Source of the DNA: Aliirhizobium smilacinae
Lineage (GTDB): Bacteria; Pseudomonadota; Alphaproteobacteria; Rhizobiales; Rhizobiaceae
Reading direction: 5' to 3'
Assembly: GCF_006335145.1 (NCBI RefSeq)
Contig: NZ_VDMN01000001.1
Span: 2,143,388-2,207,387 of the forward strand
DNA length: 64,000 nucleotides
The stretch's first letter is position 1. Each line of letters opens with the position of its first letter. The position numbers were made by a program, and so were the translations under genes. Positions 56,102 to 64,000 of the stretch are shown here, one piece after another. The notes below the pieces were generated by a model that was not told the origin of the DNA, made no database searches, and was given only the letters and a program-made list of their open reading frames with translations.

Positions 56102-56273
56102 AGGGGTTCTTCTTCCACGACGAAGAACCCCTCCCAACCCTCCCCACAAGGGGGGAGGGCTTAACCCAGTCGCTCCGCCGAACCTCAATCGAAGCAAAGC
56201 GGTTGCCGCGAATTTTCTCCCGCCTTGTGGGGGAGATGGCCGGCAGGCCAGAGGGGGTCTTGCCGGACGCGAT
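56102..56273. repeat. Rhizobiales-type intergenic palindromic repeat
   Basis: The 242-bp gap between the binding-protein and permease genes begins with an 11-bp stem AGGGGTTCTTC/GAAGAACCCCT and CCCTCCCC/GGGGAGGG. About 70 bp further comes TCTCCCGCCTTGTGGGGGAG followed by ATGGCCGGCAGGCCAGAGGG. The two CCCCACAAGG-type cores are in opposite orientation, so they are imperfect inverted copies. Very similar sequences recur between genes in Rhizobium and Agrobacterium genomes. They can act as terminators or mRNA stabilisers, here tuning permease relative to receptor expression. Confidence 0.7.
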
Positions 56274-56323
56274 GTCTTTCCCGTGACGGAAAACCCTGAC
56301 GGCCCAAAGGGAGAAGTTAAACG

Positions 56324-57232
56324 ATGGCGACGATCACATCATCGGAGACGGAAAATGCCGGGCGGCGGCCGAAAAGCTTTCGCCTGCCGCTTGCCGTCAT
56401 CTCCTATCTGCAATCGGTGCCGCTGGCGCTGATCCTCGGTTTCTTCCTGCTTCTGCCGATCCTGATGATCGCCGTCGTCAGCTTCTGGGATTATGATTTC
56501 GCCCAGATGTATCCCGACTTCCTGACGATGAACTATGCCGAGACACTCGGGTCCTGGGTCACCTGGAAAACCTATCTCAACACGCTGAAATATGCCCTGA
56601 TGGTCTGGGCGATCACGCTCGTCATCGGCTTCTGGGTCGCCTATTTCCTCGCCTTCCATATCCGCACAACCTCGATGCAGATGGTGCTTTTCCTGATCTG
56701 CACCGTGCCGTTCCTGACCTCCAACATCATCCGGATGATCTCGTGGATCCCGGTTCTCGGACGCAACGGACTGATCAATTCGGCGCTGGTCGGATCGGGG
56801 GTGGTGTCGGAACCGGTGGAATGGCTGCTCTATTCCGACTTTGCCGTCGTGCTCGCCATGGTGCATCTCTACACGCTGTTCATGGTGACGCCGATCTTCA
56901 ATACGCTGATGCGCATCGACAAATCGCTGGTCGAGGCGGCGCGTGATGCCGGCGCCACTTCCTGGCAGATCCTTGCGAACGTGATCATTCCGCTCGCCAA
57001 ACCCGGCATGGCAATCGGCACTATCTTCGTCGTGACGCTGGTCATGGCCGATTTTTCCACCGTGCAGGTGATGTCGGGTGGCCAGAGCGCGTCCGTAGCG
57101 CTGATGATGAAGAACCAGATGTCGCTCTTGCAATATCCGGCAGCCGCGGCAAACGCCGTCGTGCTGCTGGTGCTCGTTCTCCTGATGGTCGCGGGCATTC
57201 TGCGTATCGTCGATATCCGCAAGGAGCTTTAA
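56324..57232 (+). CDS. ABC transporter permease (PotB-like)
   Basis: A 302-residue permease with six membrane segments. The EAA loop EAARDAGATSWQILANVIIPLAKPG (about residue 200) contacts the ATPase. Separated from the binding protein by the repeat but only 1 bp from the second permease. Pairs with the next gene to form the channel. Confidence 0.93.
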   Translation: MATITSSETENAGRRPKSFRLPLAVISYLQSVPLALILGFFLLLPILMIAVVSFWDYDFAQMYPDFLTMNYAETLGSWVTWKTYLNTLKYALMVWAITLVIGFWVAYFLAFHIRTTSMQMVLFLICTVPFLTSNIIRMISWIPVLGRNGLINSALVGSGVVSEPVEWLLYSDFAVVLAMVHLYTLFMVTPIFNTLMRIDKSLVEAARDAGATSWQILANVIIPLAKPGMAIGTIFVVTLVMADFSTVQVMSGGQSASVALMMKNQMSLLQYPAAAANAVVLLVLVLLMVAGILRIVDIRKEL

Positions 57233-57233
57233 G

Positions 57234-58052
<819 letters not shown>

Positions 58053-58061
58053 AGCCAGACC

Positions 58062-58808
58062 ATGCGCATTCTCGTCATCAATCCCAATACGACCGCCAGC
58101 ATGACCGCGACGATCGCCGATTCGGCACGCCGCGTTGCTGCCCGCGACACCGTGATCACTGCCGTCACCTCCTCGATGGGGCCGGTGTCGATCGAGGGTT
58201 ACTATGACGAGGTTTTCGCCATTCCGGGCCTCCTCAAAGAGATCGCGGCGGGGCAAAAAGCCGGCGCGGATGCGGTGGTGATCGCCTGTTTCGACGATAC
58301 CGGGCTTGATGCGGCCCGGGCTCTCGCCGATATTCCGGTGATCGGCATCTGTGAGGCAGCGGTTTCCGCCACTGCATTCATCGCGCAGAAATTCACCGTG
58401 GTCACGACCATGGAGCGCTCACGGCTGCCGCTCGAACATCTGGTCTATCGTTACGGCATGTCGTCGCGCTGCAAGGTGCGCGCCGCCGACATTCCTGTCC
58501 TGTCGCTGGAAGACCCTAATTCCAACGCCCGCGACCGGCTGCGGGCCGAAATCACGCTGGCACTGAGGCAAGACCGGGCGGAAGCGATCGTGCTCGGCTG
58601 CGCCGGCATGGCGGATCTGACGGCTGAGCTGAGGGCCGAATTCGGCGTGCCGGTCGTGGATGGCGTGGCCGCGGCGGTGAAACAGGCGGAAATGCTGGTG
58701 ACGCTCGGCCTATCAACCGGCAAAAGCGGCGCCTACGCGACGCCGATTTCCAAACCTTATCTCGGCATGCTGGAAGCCTTTGAACCGGGCCGGCTGACCG
58801 GCGCATGA
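58062..58808 (+). CDS. Asp/Glu/hydantoin racemase family enzyme
   Basis: A 248-residue enzyme. The two catalytic cysteines are C76 (VVIACFDDTGLDAAR) and C180 (AIVLGCAGMADL), the arrangement of hydantoin and allantoin racemases (HyuE/HpxA). MRILVINPNTTASMT is the family N-terminus. It interconverts stereoisomers of a cyclic ureide. The gene shares an operon with the ABC transporter, so the transporter probably imports the racemase substrate. It overlaps the next gene by 4 bp. Confidence 0.88.
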   Translation: MRILVINPNTTASMTATIADSARRVAARDTVITAVTSSMGPVSIEGYYDEVFAIPGLLKEIAAGQKAGADAVVIACFDDTGLDAARALADIPVIGICEAAVSATAFIAQKFTVVTTMERSRLPLEHLVYRYGMSSRCKVRAADIPVLSLEDPNSNARDRLRAEITLALRQDRAEAIVLGCAGMADLTAELRAEFGVPVVDGVAAAVKQAEMLVTLGLSTGKSGAYATPISKPYLGMLEAFEPGRLTGA

Positions 58809-59638
58809 CTGAGATCGTGATCCGCCCGCTCAATCTTTCGGAGGTCGAGACGCTTCTCGGCTGGGCGAAGGACGAGGGCTGGAACCCGGGACTTGCCGAT
58901 GCGGCACCTTTTTATTCGGCCGATCCTGACGGTTTTATCGGCTGTTTCGTCGATGGCGTGATGGCGGCCGGTCTATCGGCAGTGCGTTACGGCAGCGATT
59001 TCGGCTTTATCGGCCTCTACATCACCCACCCGGATTTTCGCGGTCGCGGCTATGGGAGACGGGTGTGGGATGCCGGAATGGCACATCTTGCCGGCCGCAC
59101 GATCGGGCTCGATGGCGTACCGGAACAACAGGCTAATTACCGGGCGATGGGTTTTTCACCGGATTACGATACACATCGCTGGAGCGGAAAACTGGAAGGG
59201 CGGATCGGGCAGGATATCCAGACGCTGGACGAGAGCCATGTCGCGGCATTGATCGATTTCGATAGCCGGCATTTTGCAGCATCGCGCCCCGGTTTCATTG
59301 CGGAATGGCTGAAGCCGCCGCGTATGGTCAAGGTTTTGATCCGTGGCGGTGTGATCGAAGGTTATGCTGTCTCGCGGCAATGCCATGAGGGCCATAAGGT
59401 GGGGCCGCTTTTTGCTGCCGATGCGACAGCGGCAAAGGGTTTGCTGGATGCCTGCGCAGCGGAGAACCCCGGAGAGACGCTCCATATCGACGTGCCTGAA
59501 AGCCGGATAGAATTTTCGGCTACCCTCGAACAGACGGGTTTTCCCAAGGGGTTCCGGACGACGCGGATGTATCGCGGGCCTGCCCCCTCCATGGCGCTTG
59601 CCGGCGTTTTTGGCGTGACCACACTGGAACTGGGATAA
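58805..59638 (+). CDS. GNAT-family N-acetyltransferase with C-terminal extension
   Basis: A 277-residue protein. The N-terminal GNAT domain has the acetyl-CoA loop THPDFRGRGYGRRVW near residue 77 and GLDGVPEQQANYRAMGF. A second, C-terminal GNAT-like half (about residues 150-270) matches the acetyltransf_18 arrangement. Last gene of the operon, overlapping the racemase by 4 bp. The acceptor is unknown; acylation of a ureide-derived amine is one guess. Confidence 0.85.
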   Translation: MTEIVIRPLNLSEVETLLGWAKDEGWNPGLADAAPFYSADPDGFIGCFVDGVMAAGLSAVRYGSDFGFIGLYITHPDFRGRGYGRRVWDAGMAHLAGRTIGLDGVPEQQANYRAMGFSPDYDTHRWSGKLEGRIGQDIQTLDESHVAALIDFDSRHFAASRPGFIAEWLKPPRMVKVLIRGGVIEGYAVSRQCHEGHKVGPLFAADATAAKGLLDACAAENPGETLHIDVPESRIEFSATLEQTGFPKGFRTTRMYRGPAPSMALAGVFGVTTLELG

Positions 59639-59870
59639 GGTTTTCGTCTTATTCCGTAGACTCAAGTTAAGTTGACAAATACGCGCAAGTTTTTCGTCGC
59701 GGTTGCTTGCGGGCCTCCGGCCAGCGCGATAATTATGCGTCATTGCCCAAGCCACAGGCCGGCACGTAAGCGTTCACGTCAATCAACGCGCATGATCGAT
59801 CGGAAACGAGTGCGGTCTGCGCGGGCGTGTCCGGCAGGCTGTGGCCTTTTCCTTAAGGACAGGACAAAAA

Positions 59871-60647
59871 ATGGACAGTTCAAGCCAGACTTCGGTACCT
59901 TCTCCCGTCTATCCCGTGATCGAGCGGGTGAGGCACGAACTCAAGCGGCGCGAGTTGACCGTGGATGCGGTCGACTACATCACGCCGCAGATGTTGCGCA
60001 TCACACTCATCGGCGAGGCGCTTTCCGATTTCACAAGCCTCGGTACCGACGACCATGTGAAACTCGTCGTGCCCGGTGCAGGCGGCGAGATGGAGATGCG
60101 GGATTACACACCGCGTTCCTATGACAATGCGACCGGCCGGCTGGTGCTGGATTTTGCCGTGCATGAGGCGGGACCGGCGACCAAGTGGGCGCTCGAGGCC
60201 CGGCCCGGGACGGCGGTGACGATTGCCGGGCCGCGCGGCTCGGCCGTCGTCTCCGGCGTCACAAAATGGGTTCTTGTCGGCGATGAAACGGCAATTCCTG
60301 CCATCGGCCGGCGTATCGAGGAAGCCAAGTCCGGTGACGTGATCACCGCGATCGGCGTGGTGACCGATAAAAACGAGGAACAGCAGTTTGCAAGCGCTGC
60401 AAAGCTGACGATGCAATGGGTGCATCGCCCGGCCTCGGCGGTCACCGATCTGGCGCCGGTCATTGCAGCCCTCGACGGGATCGCGCTGACACAAGACACA
60501 TTCGTGTGGGTCGCGGCGGAGGCATCCGTCGCGCGCGCGATCAAGACCTATCTGACGACCACCCGCAACCACCCGCTTCCCTGGCTGAAAGCTGCCGGTT
60601 ATTGGACAATCGGTCAGGCCGATTCCAGCGTGAAGACGATAGATTGA
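59871..60647 (+). CDS. Siderophore-interacting FAD protein (ferric reductase, SIP)
   Basis: A 258-residue flavoprotein. RDYTPRSYDNATGRLVLDFA is the FAD-binding motif, GPATKWALEARPGTAVTIAG follows, and the NAD(P)-side VLVGDETAIPAIGRRIEEAK is diagnostic of SIP reductases, which reduce ferric-siderophores in the cytoplasm. ATG 59871 has AAGGAC upstream; a GTG at 59841 is less likely. The gap 59639-59870 holds a TTGACA element near 59672 but no clear iron box. No siderophore genes adjoin. Confidence 0.88.
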   Translation: MDSSSQTSVPSPVYPVIERVRHELKRRELTVDAVDYITPQMLRITLIGEALSDFTSLGTDDHVKLVVPGAGGEMEMRDYTPRSYDNATGRLVLDFAVHEAGPATKWALEARPGTAVTIAGPRGSAVVSGVTKWVLVGDETAIPAIGRRIEEAKSGDVITAIGVVTDKNEEQQFASAAKLTMQWVHRPASAVTDLAPVIAALDGIALTQDTFVWVAAEASVARAIKTYLTTTRNHPLPWLKAAGYWTIGQADSSVKTID

Positions 60648-60672
60648 GGATGCAGGGCGCGGTTTTGAACAT

Positions 60673-60702
60673 AAAAAAGGGGAGCCCAGCGGCTCCCCTT
60701 TT
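60673..60702. terminator. Bidirectional terminator between SIP and peroxiredoxin genes
   Basis: AAAGGGGAGCC / GGCTCCCCTTT forms an 11-bp stem with a 4-nt CAGC loop, flanked by an A run on the left and TT on the right. It serves both convergent genes. Confidence 0.9.
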
Positions 60703-60722
60703 GCTTGCGATGATTTGACCGC

Positions 60723-61382
60723 TCAGGCGGTCGGCTGTTTGGTCTTGCGCAGATAGGGCAGGACGGTATCGAAAGAGCCGAAGCGCTGGATGGCGTCCTC
60801 GTTCGATACTGCGGCGGTGATGATGACGTCATCGCCCTGTTTCCAGTTGGCAGGCGTTGCGACCTGGTGTTTTGCGGTCAATTGAATGCTGTCGATCGCA
60901 CGCAATATTTCGTCGAAGTTGCGGCCGGTCGTCATCGGATAAGTCAGAACCAGCTTGATCTTCTTATCCGCGCCGATGACGAAGACCGAACGGACGGTGG
61001 CATTGTCGGCGGGTGTGCGGCCTTCCGAGCTTTCGCCGGAGCCGGCGGGCAACATGTCGTAAAGTTTTGCGACCTTCAGGTCCTTGTCGCCGATCAGCGG
61101 ATAGTCGACTTCAAAGCCGGTGGCGGTGCGGATATCGCTTTTCCACTTTTCATGGCTTTCGACCGGATCTACGGAAATGCCGATGATCTTGACGCCGCGC
61201 TTGGCGAATTCGCCGGCAAGGCCGGCCATGGTGCCAAGTTCGGTTGTGCAAACGGGCGTAAAGTTTTTCGGATGCGAGAACAGGACCGCGTAGCTGTCGC
61301 CGATCCATTCGTGGAAGGAGATCGGGCCTTTGGACGTGTCGGCCTGAAAATCCGGGGCGATGTCGTTGATACGTAGGCTCAT
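60723..61382 (-). CDS. 1-Cys peroxiredoxin (Prx6 class)
   Basis: A 219-residue peroxidase. The peroxidatic cysteine is C45 in HPKNFTPVCTTELGTMAGLA, and the C-terminal extension (ATPANWKQGDDVIITAAV) is typical of the Prx6 class. No second resolving cysteine is present, hence 1-Cys. It reduces peroxides with an external thiol donor. I start at ATG 61382 (MSLRINDIAPDFQ); an in-frame start at 61451 adds non-family residues. The 213-bp upstream gap shows no gene. Confidence 0.94.
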   Translation of the reverse strand: MSLRINDIAPDFQADTSKGPISFHEWIGDSYAVLFSHPKNFTPVCTTELGTMAGLAGEFAKRGVKIIGISVDPVESHEKWKSDIRTATGFEVDYPLIGDKDLKVAKLYDMLPAGSGESSEGRTPADNATVRSVFVIGADKKIKLVLTYPMTTGRNFDEILRAIDSIQLTAKHQVATPANWKQGDDVIITAAVSNEDAIQRFGSFDTVLPYLRKTKQPTA

Positions 61383-61595
61383 TTTTACTCTCCATTGAAT
61401 GGCGGATTGAACCGCAAAGTCGAATGAAAGGGGAGCTTCAACATGCTCCATTGACTGCCGACTATGAAAATAAACTCCCGTGAACCGGGGGAAAACGGCA
61501 GGATCATTCCCGGCAGGACCTGTCAGGTCAACTCCCCTTTTTCAAGAGGCAACTCAACGCTCATTTTTCCATGGGCTTAAAGGCCAACTTGACGT

Positions 61596-63455
61596 CTATC
61601 CATTGTGCTCACGGATGATATCTAGAAACGCATCGCCGTAGCGTTCAAGCTTCGTCTGTCCGACGCCGGAAACTTCAAGCATCGCGTCGTGGCCCATCGG
61701 TCGAAGGGTTGCCAGGCCGACAAGCGTCGTGTCGGCAAAAACGACGTAAGGCGGGATAGACAATTCTTTCGCGATTTCCATCCGCTTTCTGCGCAAGGCC
61801 TCGAACAGAACAGCATCCTGCTCGTCCAGCTGGGAGCGCGCGTCTTTCGCGCTGGCGGAACTCTGTCTGTCCGCCTTGCGGCCTGCCGGACGATCCTTGC
61901 GAAAGCGGACCCCCCGTTCATGCCGGAACACGGCCCGCGCCTCCGGCTCCAGTTTCAGAGCGCCAAATGCGTCGTGATCGACCCGGATGAGACCCGCGGC
62001 GAGAAGCTGGCGGTAGACAGATTGCCATGTCTTCAAAGGAAGGTCTCGGCCGGCGCCGAATACGGGCATCTCGACATGGCCGAAACGGCGGGTCTTGTCG
62101 TTGTCGTTGCCGATGAGCACGTCGATCACATGACCGGTACCGAACCTCTCACCGGTTCGATAGATGGCAGCAAGTGCTTTGATTGCGGCTTCCGTACCGT
62201 CCCATGTATCGACGGGCTTCACGCAGGTATCGCAATTGCCGCATCGACCCGCATGCGCTTCACCGAAATGGGCGAGGATCGCCTGCCGACGGCAGCCCGC
62301 CGTCTCGCAGATCCCGAGCAGCGCATTCAGCTTGGCGCGTTCGACCCGCTTGACCTCGTCAGCGGAGTTGCCGCTGTCGATCATCCGGCCGCGCTGTATG
62401 ACGTCGGCCATGCCGTAAACCATCCAGACCTCGGAAGGCAGGCCATCGCGACCGGCGCGGCCGGTTTCCTGATAATAAGCCTCGACCGAACCGGGAAGAT
62501 CGAGATGGGCAACGTAGCGCACATTCGGTTTGTCGATTCCCATGCCGAAGGCGACGGTTGCGACGAGGCAGAGGTCCTCCTCCTTCAGAAAGGCGTCCTG
62601 ATTGGCGTCGCGCACCTGGCGCTCGAGACCCGCATGATAGGGCAAGGCGCGGATACCCTGCGCATCGAGCCATTCGGCCGTCTCCTCCACCTTGGCGCGG
62701 GAGAGGCAATAGACGATACCGCTCGCTCCTTTGTGGCGGGACAGGAACTGCAGAAGCTGCTGGCGCGGCTGGTTTCGTTCGACAATTTCATAAGCGATAT
62801 TGGGACGATCGAAGGATGAGCTGAACACCGCAGCATTGCGTAGCGCCAACCTCTCGATGATATCGTCGCGGGTATGCGGATCGGCGGTCGCCGTCAGCGC
62901 CATCCTCGGTACGCCTGGATAAAGGCGGGCAAGCTCACCGAGCTCGCGATATTCCGGGCGGAAATCATGCCCCCACTGCGAAACGCAATGCGCCTCGTCG
63001 ATCGCGAACAAAGCGACCTTGGTATCACCGAGCACATCGCGAAACCCTTGCGTCGTGATCCGTTCCGGGGTCACGTAGAGAAGGTCCAGGACGCCGTTGG
63101 CCAGATCCCGGCGAACCTCGCCGAATGCCTCACGCGAGAGCGACGAATTCAGCGCTGCGGCCCGGACGCCGACCTGTTTCAAAGCTTCCACCTGATCGCG
63201 CATCAGCGCGATAAGCGGCGAGACGATAATGCCGACGCCATCGCGGCAGAGGGCCGGAATCTGGAAGCATAGCGATTTTCCGGCGCCCGTCGGAAACAAC
63301 ACGACCGCATCGCCACCCGCTACGACATGATCGATGACGTCCGCCTGCTGGCCGCGAAACGACGAATAACCATAAATTCTTCGCAGCACCTCGACCGGAT
63401 CTTCGGCCCGACCACTATCGGCTGGCGCAACAGAGCCGCCTGATTTCCCCTGCAT
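61596..63455 (-). CDS. recQ: ATP-dependent DNA helicase RecQ
   Basis: A 619-residue 3'-5' helicase. Walker [18 protein letters not shown], the DEAH-type [18 protein letters not shown] and the aromatic-rich loop QWGHDFRP are present. The RQC zinc cysteines lie in [10 protein letters not shown] and [10 protein letters not shown]. The C-terminal HRDC domain ([20 protein letters not shown]) closes the protein. It acts in the RecF recombination pathway. All domains are intact. Confidence 0.96.
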   Translation of the reverse strand: MQGKSGGSVAPADSGRAEDPVEVLRRIYGYSSFRGQQADVIDHVVAGGDAVVLFPTGAGKSLCFQIPALCRDGVGIIVSPLIALMRDQVEALKQVGVRAAALNSSLSREAFGEVRRDLANGVLDLLYVTPERITTQGFRDVLGDTKVALFAIDEAHCVSQWGHDFRPEYRELGELARLYPGVPRMALTATADPHTRDDIIERLALRNAAVFSSSFDRPNIAYEIVERNQPRQQLLQFLSRHKGASGIVYCLSRAKVEETAEWLDAQGIRALPYHAGLERQVRDANQDAFLKEEDLCLVATVAFGMGIDKPNVRYVAHLDLPGSVEAYYQETGRAGRDGLPSEVWMVYGMADVIQRGRMIDSGNSADEVKRVERAKLNALLGICETAGCRRQAILAHFGEAHAGRCGNCDTCVKPVDTWDGTEAAIKALAAIYRTGERFGTGHVIDVLIGNDNDKTRRFGHVEMPVFGAGRDLPLKTWQSVYRQLLAAGLIRVDHDAFGALKLEPEARAVFRHERGVRFRKDRPAGRKADRQSSASAKDARSQLDEQDAVLFEALRRKRMEIAKELSIPPYVVFADTTLVGLATLRPMGHDAMLEVSGVGQTKLERYGDAFLDIIREHNG

Positions 63456-63566
63456 GGTCCCCTCGCTTTTCCAACCTCCCCACTATGGCACAGGACCTGT
63501 CCCGACCGCGAGCGTTTGTCTCAAGAACAGGTCTAAGTCCGCAACGATCGGCATGTCGAGAGACGC

Positions 63567-63586
63567 AAAAAGCCCCTTTAGGGGGT
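63567..63586 (-). terminator. Short hairpin terminator after tRNA-fMet
   Basis: Read leftward, CCCC-TAAA-GGGG is followed by CTTTTTG. It lies about 45 bp downstream of the tRNA on the minus strand and probably ends the rRNA operon transcript. Confidence 0.65.
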
Positions 63587-63630
63587 GCGGGATTCCATGT
63601 GTCCTAGGTTATTTTCGGGGAAAATGTTTT

Positions 63631-63707
<77 letters not shown>

Positions 63708-63943
63708 CCAAGCGCAAACTTTGGTTTGCGCGACTGCGTCACAGCTTTGCTGTGATGCGTAGTGCCGGAGCAAATTGCTATGCAATTTGTCTCCTGTAAG
63801 GGCCGCACCAAATGGCGTCCCCGACATTCATTTAAGTTCTGCGAACGATAAAGGGCCGCTTATGCGGCCCAATTTGGTGTTTCGGCTTGGGCCGAGAAGT
63901 GTCGAGAAGATTGTACCACGCTTTTGCGTGCATTGCCTTTAAA
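63708..63943 (-). other. 5S-tRNA spacer with five short hairpins
   Basis: The 236-bp spacer contains CACGC/GCGTG (63917-63930), GGGCCGC/GCGGCCC (63853-63870), CAAATTGC/GCAATTTG (63771-63789), TCACAGC/GCTGTGA (63739-63755) and GCGCAAAC/GTTTGCGC (63712-63731). Each has a 3-4 nt loop. They are probably rRNA processing or antitermination elements. Confidence 0.7.
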
Positions 63944-63944
63944 A

Positions 63945-64000
63945 GACCTGGCAGCGACCTACTCTCCCGCGTCTTGAGACGGAGTACCATTGGCGCTGGG
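63945..64000 (-). rRNA. rrf: 5S rRNA, 3' end (cut by window edge)
   Basis: Read on the minus strand the last 56 bases contain AATGGTACTCCGTCTCAAG and end GAGTAGGTCGCTGCCAGGTC, which is the 3' half of rhizobial 5S rRNA. The 5' half and the rest of the rRNA operon lie to the right of the window. Confidence 0.95.

Overview
The window looks like chromosomal DNA from a Rhizobiales bacterium, most likely family Rhizobiaceae (Rhizobium, Agrobacterium or Neorhizobium type). The reasons are the GC-rich coding, the irr-fabA-fabB cluster, rbfA-truB-rpsO-pnp, a full CtrA-type motif, a Rhizobiales-style intergenic repeat, and the end of an rRNA operon (5S followed by initiator tRNA) on the minus strand at the right edge. 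The genus cannot be fixed from the sequence alone. I saw no phage, insertion sequence or CRISPR array.

Layout, 1-24.9 kb: a cut DUF1993 gene; a periplasmic binding protein followed by a tripartite tricarboxylate transporter (tctCBA); a minus-strand amino-acid ABC transporter operon that ends in a glutaminase; a run of housekeeping or conserved genes (hydrolase, flavoprotein, DUF1275, YdcF, TRIC channel); irr divergent from fabA-fabB; a hicAB toxin-antitoxin pair; a Sel1 protein; a methyltransferase; then pnp, rpsO, truB and rbfA. The expected upstream partner of rbfA, infB, is absent.

25.1-36.5 kb: a chemosensory island. A divergent soluble receptor-like protein with a degenerate tip faces a tightly overlapping operon STAS-cheY-cheA-cheW-mcp-mcp-cheW-cheR-cheB. 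A full CtrA-type site lies 60 bp upstream of the operon. The two membrane receptors are paralogues that share an unusual C-terminal tail.

36.5-48.8 kb: an SDR/TetR divergent pair with two operator copies, an orphan ParA ATPase, a xylitol-type dehydrogenase, a YghU-type glutathione transferase, and a divergent module ubiT-ubiU-ubiV / ubiD-ubiX-nnrS. That module has the genes for oxygen-independent ubiquinone synthesis and implies life at low oxygen, probably with nitrogen-oxide respiration. A small membrane protein and a DUF2161 protein follow.

48.8-64 kb: a 560-bp gene-free, hairpin-dense stretch precedes B12-dependent methylmalonyl-CoA mutase. Next come a LacI regulator, then a GntR regulator divergent from a PotABCD-type ABC transporter operon that carries a hydantoin/allantoin-type racemase and a GNAT enzyme. 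A siderophore-interacting protein, a 1-Cys peroxiredoxin, RecQ, tRNA-fMet and the 3' end of 5S rRNA complete the window. The best candidates for something new are the chemosensory island (degenerate soluble receptor, shared receptor tails) and the unexplained structured region upstream of the mutase.
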